DNA from: Thiohalocapsa sp.
Lineage (GTDB): Bacteria; Pseudomonadota; Gammaproteobacteria; Chromatiales; Chromatiaceae
Reading direction: 5' to 3'
DNA length: 64,000 bases
NCBI GenBank assembly: GCA_021736785.1
Contig: JAIPFF010000006.1
Coordinates: forward strand, 1 to 64,000
Shown here: positions 7,435 through 15,659 of the stretch, piece by piece
Position numbering within the stretch: position 1 is the stretch's first letter
How the letters are laid out: each line of letters begins with the position of its first letter
Notes under the pieces: model-generated
The model's input: the letters and a program-made list of their open reading frames with translations, nothing else
The model's database searches: none
What the model was told of the DNA's origin: nothing
Translations under genes and position numbers: made by a program

Positions 7435-9612
7435 TCACCGAAACAGCGTCACCGGGTGCTTGCCGTTGACATCGATGCGCTTGTCGCCGTCCAGCTCGAG
7501 AATGGTGCGGTAGCGATCGCTCGGCCTAAGCTGCATTGCATTGGCAACAACAATGTCGGCGCTGGATACGATCTCGATGAGGGCCTCGCCGACCGGTGTC
7601 GCAATGCCGGAGTAACCGAAAATCGCGACATCTTGCGAATCCGCAATACGAATCACCGAATGATGCTCGTTCTCGAGCGTCTCGGCCTTCAGGTAATACA
7701 GCTCCACACCCTTCGCATTGACGACTTCGCATTGCGGATTGGAGCGAGAGCGTTCCACATTGAGCCCATAGAAGGCGAGCCGTGCATGATTATCGCGAAT
7801 GCGCACATGGCGATAATCCGTGCCGTCGGAGACGTCGCTGAGCTTGTTCCACGGTGCCGCCATAGCATAGACGCGCCCCGCCCCGGTGACGCGATAGGTC
7901 TCGAGACGCCGGGACGGCGCCCGGCTTGCCGACGGCATCGACGTGAGGTCCATCATGATGTCGCGCACCACGGAACCTGCACCGGCGCGCCAGGCAAGCG
8001 CGGTCTGCACCTGCTCCGGGGCAATGTCGATGCGCAAAAAGGAGATGGTAGCGTCCGACGCGGCGTCGCTCGTGCTCGACACCACCGCCGTTCCCGGCTC
8101 CGGCCGCCATTTTCCGCTCGCCTGAATGATCGACAGATGCTTGGCAACACCGATCAAGTGCTTTCCCGCGGGAATCTCGATGGTGTCGCTCACCAGATAC
8201 CTGCCCTTCGGCAAGAAGACTTTCTTGGCGCTGGCCAACGCCTTCTCGAGCGCCGCGGTGTCGTCGCCGGCGTCGTCGGGCTTGGCACCGAAGTCCGTCA
8301 CCGAGACCACGTCCGCGTCGTCCATGGACGGGAAACCGCTCCCCCAAACATGGCGATCGATCAGCGCATCGCCATCGGGCTCGCTGCCGGCGGCGACAAC
8401 CGCATGCGTCGCGACCGGCGCGCCGTCGACGATGATTTTGCTGTCCGGTCCGGCATGGGCATACTCGCCGATATGGGTCCAATCGCCCACGGCGGCCTCC
8501 AGCCGCTCCGAGCCGCTGCGAATCGGCGCGCTCGCGCCTTTGATCCAGACATCTTTTAGGTAAAGGCTACGACCGGCCCGGTTGTCGATCGCGATCGGGC
8601 CGTCGACTCGAATCACGCCGTCGACCAGCGTCAGCGCGCCGGCTACCGATTTTCTGCCGCCGCGCAGCATGACGATCGGCCCACCGCCCGGCTGATCGAT
8701 GACAAAGCCGGCGATCGTCATATTCGACTGACCGTTCCAGAACAGCGCGGACTTCTTCTGACCGGAAAGGCGAATGCCGGCGAGCACCGGAAAACGCGTA
8801 CGATGCTCGGCCCAAATGCCGTAGTCCCCGCCATGTACGCCGATACGGTAGGCGCCACCGCCTTGTCCGGGCAGATTCATGATGCCCGCATAGGCACCTT
8901 GCGCGTAAATATCCACGTCTTCGAGGGTCGATCCCTGGGATCCGGCATGGCGAATGCCCACCGCACCGCGATTGCCGCTTGCACGCAGGTCGAGGTCGAT
9001 GCCCTTGAAGACCTGATTCATCGAAATATTCGACTGCTCGTCATCCGGGTCGGTGCTGCCGAGCTCCCTGGACACGCCCGAGGCCTTGTCGTTGCGCGGC
9101 TGGGCCCAGATCCAGACCAGCGGCTTCGGCTTATCGGGGTTGTCGAAGCCGACGGCGTTGTCGGCGAGGACGAGACGCGGGCGCGCATCGCCGGCGGTGG
9201 AGCCCACCAGGGCGTTGGCCCTATTGCGGTCGTGCCTGAATCTGTCCTTGCCCCGATCCAATTCAACAGGCTGCATGGCACGAATGGTATCGGAGACCAA
9301 ATAGCGGCCCGGCGGAAAAAAGGCCACGTAACCCTTGGATAACGCCGCATCGACGGCCTTCTGGATGGCCGCCGTATCGTCACCGTCGTCATCGGGCACC
9401 GCGCCGAAGAGGGTCACCGGCAGGCGCCCCTTGATCACATCGGGATGATCCGGCGGAATCTCGGGATCTGCCGCGAGCGCGACCGCATGCATCTGCAGCA
9501 GCATGGCCGCCGTCAGCATCATGCGGGCAAGCCCTGCTGCCCGGCGCGGGCGCAACGCCGACCACCGCCGTGCAGCGGACAAGTACGCTACGAACCCGGT
9601 GTCAGCGCTCAT
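7435..9612 (-). CDS. Secreted double right-handed beta-helix protein (pectate lyase 3-like)
   Basis: A 725-residue exported protein with two tandem beta-helix units. Each unit opens with the same motif set: FGAVPDDDGDDTAAIQKAV then PPGRYLVSDTI near residue 65, and FGAKPDDAGDDTAALEKAL then PKGRYLVSDTI near residue 437. This is the signature of Pectate_lyase_3 / GH28-like phage and bacterial polysaccharide-active proteins. The hydrophobic signal ([18 protein letters not shown]) comes after an arginine-rich stretch. The ATG chosen overlaps the stop of the preceding sulfotransferase by 11 nt (ATGAGCGCTGA), implying translational coupling. An internal start at the MM pair (residue ~31) is also possible. 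It may cleave, trim or bind the glycan made by this locus. Catalytic residues cannot be assigned by eye. Confidence 0.82.
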   Translation of the reverse strand: MSADTGFVAYLSAARRWSALRPRRAAGLARMMLTAAMLLQMHAVALAADPEIPPDHPDVIKGRLPVTLFGAVPDDDGDDTAAIQKAVDAALSKGYVAFFPPGRYLVSDTIRAMQPVELDRGKDRFRHDRNRANALVGSTAGDARPRLVLADNAVGFDNPDKPKPLVWIWAQPRNDKASGVSRELGSTDPDDEQSNISMNQVFKGIDLDLRASGNRGAVGIRHAGSQGSTLEDVDIYAQGAYAGIMNLPGQGGGAYRIGVHGGDYGIWAEHRTRFPVLAGIRLSGQKKSALFWNGQSNMTIAGFVIDQPGGGPIVMLRGGRKSVAGALTLVDGVIRVDGPIAIDNRAGRSLYLKDVWIKGASAPIRSGSERLEAAVGDWTHIGEYAHAGPDSKIIVDGAPVATHAVVAAGSEPDGDALIDRHVWGSGFPSMDDADVVSVTDFGAKPDDAGDDTAALEKALASAKKVFLPKGRYLVSDTIEIPAGKHLIGVAKHLSIIQASGKWRPEPGTAVVSSTSDAASDATISFLRIDIAPEQVQTALAWRAGAGSVVRDIMMDLTSMPSASRAPSRRLETYRVTGAGRVYAMAAPWNKLSDVSDGTDYRHVRIRDNHARLAFYGLNVERSRSNPQCEVVNAKGVELYYLKAETLENEHHSVIRIADSQDVAIFGYSGIATPVGEALIEIVSSADIVVANAMQLRPSDRYRTILELDGDKRIDVNGKHPVTLFR

Positions 9613-10426
9613 ACCACACCGAGAAGTCCATGCCGGACGCCGATTCCAACTGCCGAATATCGTCGCGGTAGTACTTGAGCAGCAGTTCCTGGCGCAGACC
9701 TCGATCCAACGTGGCATTGGTCTGTTTCTTCGGCAGCATGCCGAGCAGTTTCTTTCCGGCCTGCTTCACAGGGCGGGTCATATCGCGCGGCAGCGCCCGC
9801 AGTACGCGCCGCGTCGCGGCCGCCGCTCCGTGAAAGGCCGTGACATCTCTCTTGCTGTTGCTGCGCTTGGAGATGACCGTCGGCTGGAAGCTCGGATCGA
9901 CACCGAGGAAGTCGTAGCATTTGCGGATGCCTTGACCGGGATCGCCCTCGATATCCTGCTCGTAGAGCAGCACCAGCATTTGATCCTTCGGAAAAGTGTC
10001 CATGTAGCGCTGCAAATGCCGGCCGTAGTAACTCGCGCGAGGGCGGTCTTGCTCGAAGAACGCGCGGAACTCGGTATCGACGTCGATCAGCCCGCGGCTC
10101 AGCTGATGCCAATAGAAGGAGAAGGCCTGCTCCACCGGATGCCGCAGGCTGGCGATGAGCTTGACGTCGGGCAGATCGGCGCGAATACGCGCCGTCGCGT
10201 CGACGCTACCGAGATAGCTGGGAGAGGCCTCGCCGACCACCGGCTCGCCCGCGGCCCCTTCGAACTGCTGCGCGTACCAGGAACGGCCCTTATCGAAATT
10301 TTGCCCGCAGTAATAGCGCAACTCCTTCAGCTGCGGTACGAAGACGTCCGGATGCTCGCGCAGAGCGTCCGCAATCCAGGTCGTTGCCGCTTTCGGGGCG
10401 CCGATGATCAGAAAATTCGGTTCCAA
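9602..10426 (-). CDS. Sulfotransferase domain protein (Sulfotransfer_1-like)
   Basis: A 274-residue cytoplasmic-type sulfotransferase. The PAPS 5'-phosphosulfate loop, GAPKAATTWIADAL, is at residues 9-22 and resembles heparan/chondroitin-type enzymes. The 3'-phosphate motif ASLRHPVEQAFSFYWHQL lies near residue 95. Size and motif order fit the family. Its stop codon is inside the start region of the beta-helix gene, so sulfation and the secreted beta-helix protein are made from one coupled message. It is clearly different from the other three sulfotransferases in the window, which suggests a different acceptor or position. Confidence 0.9.
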   Translation of the reverse strand: MEPNFLIIGAPKAATTWIADALREHPDVFVPQLKELRYYCGQNFDKGRSWYAQQFEGAAGEPVVGEASPSYLGSVDATARIRADLPDVKLIASLRHPVEQAFSFYWHQLSRGLIDVDTEFRAFFEQDRPRASYYGRHLQRYMDTFPKDQMLVLLYEQDIEGDPGQGIRKCYDFLGVDPSFQPTVISKRSNSKRDVTAFHGAAAATRRVLRALPRDMTRPVKQAGKKLLGMLPKKQTNATLDRGLRQELLLKYYRDDIRQLESASGMDFSVWYER

Positions 10427-10533
10427 AGTTACAACCTCGGATAATGTTTCGGCGGCGTGGATTGCGCCCGAGCCGACGATTTGTGTTGGTAATCGCGCGG
10501 GCGGGAATTTCCCGTTTTCCGCGTCCGATAATG

Positions 10534-11127
10534 CTACTCGTCGGACGCCGCGGGCGGCGTCCTACCGATGGCCTGCTGCAATCTCGGGCCGGCGAATCCG
10601 AACGCCTTTGCGCCCGCGGCGGCGCTTCGATCGAGATGGTCCACCTCCACCGGCACGGCGAGCGCGAAGACACGCCGGTGCTCGATGCCGTCCTGCCGCA
10701 CGATGGTCTCGATTTTGAGATGGTGGTGCCCGGGACGGATGGCGCGCACCGAGATCTCGCTGGTGCCCTTAAACGGCACCTCCAGCATCGCGGGCGTGTC
10801 CACCAGCCTCAGGCCCGGACTCGGCGTCACGGTGAACGTCGCCTCGTCGTAAGACTCGTTCGGCCAGAACCACAGCCGAACCGCCGACGGCATGGTGACG
10901 CCGATGTTGTTGTCGACCTTGTATTTGATTTCCAAGGCACCGCGCGGCTGTTCCCGCAAGGATTCTTGAAGTGCATGAAATGCAGCCAATTCCGGATGCA
11001 GGTCCGGATCGTCGCAGGCCTGCGGCACGGCCGGCGCGCACAGCGCCAATGCCGCCAGCAAGCAACGCAAGAAACGGCCTTGGCGGTGTAAGCGGGTGGA
11101 GCCCTGTTCAATCATCGACGGATCCAT
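10534..11127 (-). CDS. Secreted protein of unknown function (paralogue of 19388-20044)
   Basis: I do not recognise this family. The 197 residues begin with an arginine-rich stretch and a hydrophobic signal (FLRCLLAALALCAPAVPQA) before a cysteine. The body is beta-rich (RLWFWPNESYDEATFTV, SEISVRAIRPGHHHLKIET). The C-terminus has GFAGPRLQQAIG. A paralogue 8.3 kb away shares the C-DP-LHP start, RLWFW, TP/MPS-GL, RPGxHxxxIET and GFAGPR blocks. A start at the fifth residue (Met) is also possible. A good sigma-54-type promoter lies about 60 nt upstream, divergent from that of the glycosyltransferase gene. A periplasmic role alongside the exopolysaccharide machinery is inference. Confidence 0.72.
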   Translation of the reverse strand: MDPSMIEQGSTRLHRQGRFLRCLLAALALCAPAVPQACDDPDLHPELAAFHALQESLREQPRGALEIKYKVDNNIGVTMPSAVRLWFWPNESYDEATFTVTPSPGLRLVDTPAMLEVPFKGTSEISVRAIRPGHHHLKIETIVRQDGIEHRRVFALAVPVEVDHLDRSAAAGAKAFGFAGPRLQQAIGRTPPAASDE

Positions 11128-11199
11128 TCAGTCGGTCTTTATGCGTCCGGTCGGGGCGGGAGCCGACGTCGGCAGCAGCGCATTTCGATGCACATGGCA

Positions 11200-11216
11200 A
11201 GCAACAATGATGCCGG
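11200..11216 (-). promoter_or_regulatory. Candidate sigma-54 promoter for the secreted protein
   Basis: On the minus strand the site reads CCGGCATCATTGTTGCT, against the consensus YTGGCACGNNNNTTGCW. It has the GG of -24 and the GC of -12 at exact spacing, with full GGCA and TTGCT cores. The predicted start of transcription is about 62 nt before the start codon. Confidence 0.6.
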
Positions 11217-11365
11217 ACTCTGCGTCTCGGCGACAGCCGCAACAACGCGTCATCGGACGACTGCTCGACGGGCACGGCAAAGGCCAGCCAGCAAAGGCTG
11301 ATCTGAGCCGAGCCGAGCCGATTGTCAAGCTATACCACCTCGCTGACAGTTCTCGCCCCGCCCGC

Positions 11366-11390
11366 TTCGATCCGCCCGGTTCGATCCGCC
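11366..11390. repeat. Direct repeat between two divergent sigma-54 promoters
   Basis: TTCGATCCGCC occurs twice, 14 bp apart start to start, in the region between the two divergent promoters. It could be part of an activator binding site, but the spacing is not a full helical turn and the evidence is only positional. Confidence 0.3.
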
Positions 11391-11429
11391 AGCTGCCGCG
11401 GGTCGTCTGCGAACGCGCGACAACGATAA

Positions 11430-11446
11430 CAGGCTCGGTTCTTGCT
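11430..11446 (+). promoter_or_regulatory. Candidate sigma-54 promoter for the glycosyltransferase operon
   Basis: The site reads CAGGCTCGGTTCTTGCT, matching YTGGCACGNNNNTTGCW at all but two positions, with GG and GC correctly spaced. The predicted transcript starts near 11457, about 63 nt before the chosen start codon. This excludes the longer open frame that begins with a TTG inside the promoter. Confidence 0.65.
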
Positions 11447-11519
11447 GTTCGCGAAGGAGCTATTGCAAAGCGTCGACGACGACGGTCCGCGGTGCGGGCC
11501 GAGTCGGCGGAATCAAATC

Positions 11520-12650
11520 ATGAGAGCAGAAGCCCACATGGAACCATACAGAGACTCTTCTCGGCGCTCGGGCGCACCGGTCGCCGATCTCCGAGCGCCC
11601 GCCCCCTCGAAGGGCGACGTGCTGGACGTCAGCATCATCATCAAAACGCTCAACGAAGAAGCGAATATCGCCCGCGCGGTGGAATCGGCGCTGGACGCAC
11701 TGCACGCCGTGCGTGGCGAAGTGATCGTCGCAGACAGCGTGTCATCCGACCGAACAGTCGAAATTGCCTCGCAATATCCCATTACGGTTGTGCAACTTGC
11801 ACATGCGCATGAACGCTGCTGCGGCGCCGGGCCGCAGCTCGGCTTTCAGCATGCGCGCGGAGAATTTCTGTATATCCTCGACGGCGACATGGAAATGGAC
11901 ACCGATTTCCTCGCCCGCGCGGTCGCGTACATGCGTGAGCATGCCGATGTCGCCGGCGTCGCCGGCATCGTGGAAGAGCTCGGCGGCGGCAATTACGAGT
12001 TCGAGGCGCGCAAGTCTCAGGGCGCAACCTGGAGCAGGCCGGGCGAGCAGCGCTGGCTGGATATGGGCGGGCTCTACCGACGGGCAGCGGTGGAAGCGGT
12101 CGGTTATTTCTCCAACCGCAACCTGCACGCGTGCGAGGAACAAGACCTGGGGATGAGGCTCGGACAGCACGGCGCGCGCCTGGTTCGGCTGCCGATCCGC
12201 TCGGTAAAGCATTATGGCCGCTGCGAGGACTCCTGGACACTGATGCGAAAGCGTCTGAAAAGCGGCTATTCCGATGGCCCGGGCGAATTGGTGCGTGCGG
12301 CAATCGGGCAGCCGATGCTGCTGCCGGCATTGCGCAGCCATCGAGAATTAGTGGCGATGGCGGGCCTTTGGGCAGCATTCCTGGTATCCCTGTTGCTGCT
12401 GCCGCTGAGCGCATTGCCGGCGGCAGCGGCAGCGGCTCTGCTCGCCGCACTGTTCGCCGTCATGCTGATCAAGAAGCGCAGTCTCGCGCAGGCGGCCACG
12501 GGCATGATCAACTGGCAGTTCAGGACCGCTGGCTTCGTGCGCGGCCTGCTCCGGCCGCAAATGAAGCCGACGATTGCACTGGACAGCAAGGTCGTGGCTC
12601 GGCCGCGCCCCGTTCCGGCGCCGGCGCCGGCGCAAGCGCGTGAAGCCTGA
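11520..12650 (+). CDS. Family 2 glycosyltransferase with C-terminal membrane segments
   Basis: A 376-residue GT-A fold glycosyltransferase. The N-terminal part has the nucleotide-sugar strand DVSIIIKTLNEEANIARAV, the conserved Asp in VIVADSVSSDRTVEIA, and the metal-binding DxD-type LDGDMEMDTDF. A hydrophobic pair (LWAAFLVSLLLLPLSALP, AAALLAALFAVMLI) lies at residues ~275-320, then an Ala/Pro-rich tail. It should add a sugar to a lipid-linked repeat unit at the inner membrane face. The ATG chosen has GGCGG 9 nt upstream and lies downstream of the candidate sigma-54 promoter. The sulfotransferase gene follows after 4 bp, so the two form an operon and may build and sulfate the same unit. Confidence 0.88.
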   Translation: MRAEAHMEPYRDSSRRSGAPVADLRAPAPSKGDVLDVSIIIKTLNEEANIARAVESALDALHAVRGEVIVADSVSSDRTVEIASQYPITVVQLAHAHERCCGAGPQLGFQHARGEFLYILDGDMEMDTDFLARAVAYMREHADVAGVAGIVEELGGGNYEFEARKSQGATWSRPGEQRWLDMGGLYRRAAVEAVGYFSNRNLHACEEQDLGMRLGQHGARLVRLPIRSVKHYGRCEDSWTLMRKRLKSGYSDGPGELVRAAIGQPMLLPALRSHRELVAMAGLWAAFLVSLLLLPLSALPAAAAAALLAALFAVMLIKKRSLAQAATGMINWQFRTAGFVRGLLRPQMKPTIALDSKVVARPRPVPAPAPAQAREA

Positions 12651-12654
12651 AGCG

Positions 12655-13737
12655 ATGAACGATATGCAAGTCAGCAACAGCGCCGCAACAGCCATCCCGA
12701 CGAATACCGCTTCGGCACATTCGATGCCCCTTATCTTCGTCACGGGCGCGTCGCGCTCCGGGACCACCATGCTCGCCCGCATGCTGGGCGAGCACAGCAG
12801 CGTGCGCAGCTTCAACGAGCTGCACTACTTCGGAGAGTTGTGGGATCCGTTCGCGAAGGACGTATCCGAGGCGCGAAGCCGGTTGATCGAGCTTGCGACG
12901 ACCCTGCTGGTGCGCGAAACACGCGGCCTGTGGGGCGGCCGACCGACGTCCGATGATATTGCTTGGGCCGAGTCCGTGGTCGAGCAATTGCCGCTGCAGG
13001 GCGCGACACCGTCTGCACTGTTTGCGGCAGTCGCCCGGCGCTTGGCCGCCGACGCCGGCAAGACGTGGGCATGCGAGCAAACGCCGCGGAACATCTTCTA
13101 TGCCGAGCGTCTGCTGGAACTCTACGAGAACGCCTACATCGTTCACATCGTCCGCGATCCGCGCGCGGTGCTTGCTTCGCAGAAGAACCGTTGGAAGCTG
13201 CGCAAGCTCGGCGCGGACCACCTACCGGTGTCGGAGATGCTGCGAAACCGGGTCAACTACCACCCCTATACGATGAGCAGGCTCTGGGCGAAAGCCAACG
13301 AAGAGGCTTTGCGGCTGCGCGATCGGCCGCGGGTACGGGTGGTGCGCTTCGAAGACCTGGCGGCCGAGCCCGAGGCGGAATCGCGCAAGCTCTGCGACTT
13401 CCTGGGTCTGCCTTACGAGGAAGCCGTGCTCGACGTGCCCAAATGGGGATCGTCGAACGTGGCCCACAGCAGCGCCGAAAAAGGCGTCTCCAAGGATGTG
13501 GTCGGCAAATGGCGCGATACGATATCCGACGGGGAAGCCCTGATCTGCGAGAAAGCCACCGCGGGCGTGATGCAACGCCTCGGCTACGAGCCCGAGTTCG
13601 CCGGTCGCACCGGTGCGCTCCGGATGCTGCCGAGTCTGGCGATGTACCCGCTGCACATGGCCGGGGTCGTCGCGCTGAACCCCGGGCGCGCTTGGATCCA
13701 ATTGCGCGCGCTGGCGCGTACCAAATCCCCCCTTTAG
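12655..13737 (+). CDS. Sulfotransferase family protein (paralogue of 17846-18952)
   Basis: A 360-residue sulfotransferase. The 5'-phosphosulfate loop is FVTGASRSGTTMLARML and the 3'-phosphate motif is IVRDPRAVLASQKNRWKL. Conserved blocks ACEQTPRNIFYAERLLELYE, VRFEDLAAEP and KWRDTIS are all present. The start chosen is the ATG 4 bp after the glycosyltransferase stop; Met-4 of the product is an alternative. No signal peptide is seen. It is about half identical by eye to the minus-strand gene at 17.8-19.0 kb, so the two arose by duplication within the locus and may modify different positions of the same glycan. Confidence 0.9.
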   Translation: MNDMQVSNSAATAIPTNTASAHSMPLIFVTGASRSGTTMLARMLGEHSSVRSFNELHYFGELWDPFAKDVSEARSRLIELATTLLVRETRGLWGGRPTSDDIAWAESVVEQLPLQGATPSALFAAVARRLAADAGKTWACEQTPRNIFYAERLLELYENAYIVHIVRDPRAVLASQKNRWKLRKLGADHLPVSEMLRNRVNYHPYTMSRLWAKANEEALRLRDRPRVRVVRFEDLAAEPEAESRKLCDFLGLPYEEAVLDVPKWGSSNVAHSSAEKGVSKDVVGKWRDTISDGEALICEKATAGVMQRLGYEPEFAGRTGALRMLPSLAMYPLHMAGVVALNPGRAWIQLRALARTKSPL

Positions 13738-13835
13738 TAGCCCGCGGCGCGGCCATCGCGCCGCCGCACTTCCACTCCCGCGACGCCGAGCCCGGTTCAC
13801 CGCCGCCGGGCCTCCAGTAGCAACGCCCCGCGCAG

Positions 13836-13927
13836 CATCCATCCGCAGGCCACCTCATAGCAAGGCTTTGCCCGACATCCCCCCGCGGGCCACCTCGTAG
13901 CAGGGCTTCGCCCGGCATCCGCCCGCC
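13836..13927. repeat. 40-bp tandem repeat, two full copies and part of a third
   Basis: The unit starts CATCC and contains GGCCACCTC(A/G)TAGCA(A/G)GGCTT(T/C)GCCC. Copies lie at 13836-13875 and 13876-13915, with 12 bp of a third. The array lies in the space between the convergent sulfotransferase and wcaJ genes. Copies are imperfect and without spacers, so this is not CRISPR. Confidence 0.8.
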
Positions 13928-14063
13928 GCGCGGACCGCGGCGAGCCCATACCAGTCCGAATCTATGCCCCTGCCCGGGAGCTCCGCCCCCGATCGCGGCG
14001 GTGCGCCCGCATCGGCAAATAACCCGGGTCTCTACCCCGCATGCACTCCCAGGGCGCGGGCGC

Positions 14064-14094
14064 AAAAAAAAGCCCGGACCATTCAGGTCCGGGC
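14064..14094 (-). terminator. Rho-independent terminator of the wcaJ-like gene
   Basis: A perfect 9-bp stem (GCCCGGACC / GGTCCGGGC) with a 5-nt loop is followed on the minus strand by eight T residues. It lies 66 bp past the stop of the sugar transferase gene. Confidence 0.92.
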
Positions 14095-14159
14095 ATTTGT
14101 CATTTGCGGTGCAGGAGGGGCGGGACGAACCGCGCCCGAGCAGAGCAGCGGCGGAGTAC

Positions 14160-15659
14160 TCAGTAAGCGTTCTTGTGAATGAAGCCGCGGAAGAACGTCA
14201 TCAAGATGATGCGAAAATCCAGCCACAGCGACCAATTGCGGATGTAGTCCAGATCGAAATCGACGCGCCGCCCCATTTTGTCGAGGGACTCGGTTTCGCC
14301 GCGCCAGCCATTCACTTGCGCCCAGCCCGTAATACCCGGTTTCACTTTGTGCCGGAGCATGTATCCGCCGATTAGGGAACGATACTGCTCGTTATGGGCC
14401 ACCGCATGCGGTCGAGGCCCGACAATCGACATCGAGCCCTGAAACACATTGATGAACTGCGGCAGCTCGTCGAGCGAAGTGCGGCGCAGAAAGCCGCCGA
14501 AGCGTGTTATGCGGGTATCGCCTTTGCGCGCCTGCTGCACCTTGTCGCTGTCCTCGCAGACGGTCATGCTGCGGAACTTCCACACCATGATCTCGCGGCC
14601 ATCAAGTCCGTAGCGGCGCTGCTTGAAGAACACCGGCCCCGGACTCGACAGCTTGACGCCGAGCGCGATCGCTGCCATCGGCAGCGCCAACAGGACCAGC
14701 GCGATACTGCTGACCACCACGTCCTCGATACGCTTGATCCATTGGTCGGGGCCGAGAAACGGGCTCTCGTAAACGCTCACTGCCCTGATGCCGCCCAAAT
14801 CCACACAAGTGCGCTGCAGCACGTCGACCCGCCACAGGTCCGGCACCACCTGCCGCGATGCGGACTCGCCCTGAGGGTCGCGTGCACGGCGATCCTGCAC
14901 GAGGTAGACGGAGGCGGTGCTGTCGCTGAGCTTGCGCATCAGCGAGTCGGCTTGCCGCTCGGAGTCTCCCGGCGGGAGGGCGACATAAATGACGTCCAGT
15001 TCGCCCCGGCGCGCCTTTTCGACTAGATTTTCAAGAGACCCCTTCAGCCGCAGTCGGCCGACCGAGCCGTGCTCGGCACCGGGCTCGACATCGTCGAAAA
15101 GCCCTTCGATACGAAAGCCCATCCAAGGATTCTCGGAGACACTGCGACCCACATGGCGCGCTAACTCGCCGCTGCCGGCGATCGCCATCCGCCGCGAGTT
15201 GAGCCCCTGGGCGCGCGCGACCCGCAAGGCGCGGCGGAAGGCGGAGCGCCATGAGCCGAGTAAGATCGGAGTCGCCAGCAACCAGAGCACGATGGTGTCG
15301 GGCGGATAGCCGGTCGGATCCTGTTGAATGTAGATCGCAACCAGCGACAATCCCGCGACGGCCAGCCAAATTTCAAAGGTAGACCAAAGCTCCCGCGAGA
15401 TCGGCTCCGTGCGCCAGGAACGGTAGAGCGCCTTAGCCTCGGCGAATAGATAGAACAAAATCGCGCCGGCGGCGGCGGCCCCCGTCAGAGCGACGGACCA
15501 CGGTGTGCCGGTCAGCATCGCCGCGGTCGCCAGAGCTCCGACGATGACGACCGCGTCCGCCAAGCGGTGTACCAGCGTCAGATTGCTGCGGTGTTGGCGC
15601 AATCGACCGCCGCGCGGCTCGCGCTCGACGATCGCATCCATCACGTATTCAGCCCACAT
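14160..15659 (-). CDS. wcaJ: Undecaprenyl-phosphate sugar-1-phosphate transferase (WcaJ/GumD type)
   Basis: A 499-residue polyprenyl glycosylphosphotransferase that starts a polysaccharide repeat unit by moving a sugar-1-phosphate (usually glucose) from UDP-sugar to undecaprenyl phosphate at the inner membrane. The N-terminal half has about four membrane segments and a CoA-binding-like domain (RMAIAGSGELARHVGRSV). One more segment (VVVSSIALVLLALPMAAIAL) precedes the catalytic domain: GPVFFKQRRYGLDGR, VWKFRSM, RRTSLDELPQFINVFQG, MSIVGPRPHA, VKPGITGWAQVNGWRGET. The C-terminus has the usual FHKNAY-like end (FIHKNAY). AAGGAT stands 7 nt before the ATG. A strong terminator follows, and a near-consensus sigma-54 promoter lies about 390 nt upstream. 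The gene marks this locus as making an exopolysaccharide or capsule. The symbol is by family; sugar specificity is not known. Confidence 0.92.
   Translation of the reverse strand: MWAEYVMDAIVEREPRGGRLRQHRSNLTLVHRLADAVVIVGALATAAMLTGTPWSVALTGAAAAGAILFYLFAEAKALYRSWRTEPISRELWSTFEIWLAVAGLSLVAIYIQQDPTGYPPDTIVLWLLATPILLGSWRSAFRRALRVARAQGLNSRRMAIAGSGELARHVGRSVSENPWMGFRIEGLFDDVEPGAEHGSVGRLRLKGSLENLVEKARRGELDVIYVALPPGDSERQADSLMRKLSDSTASVYLVQDRRARDPQGESASRQVVPDLWRVDVLQRTCVDLGGIRAVSVYESPFLGPDQWIKRIEDVVVSSIALVLLALPMAAIALGVKLSSPGPVFFKQRRYGLDGREIMVWKFRSMTVCEDSDKVQQARKGDTRITRFGGFLRRTSLDELPQFINVFQGSMSIVGPRPHAVAHNEQYRSLIGGYMLRHKVKPGITGWAQVNGWRGETESLDKMGRRVDFDLDYIRNWSLWLDFRIILMTFFRGFIHKNAY

Noticed and set aside
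13836-13927. CRISPR-like array
   Set aside because: Repeats are adjacent without spacers and differ from each other; no cas genes are present.
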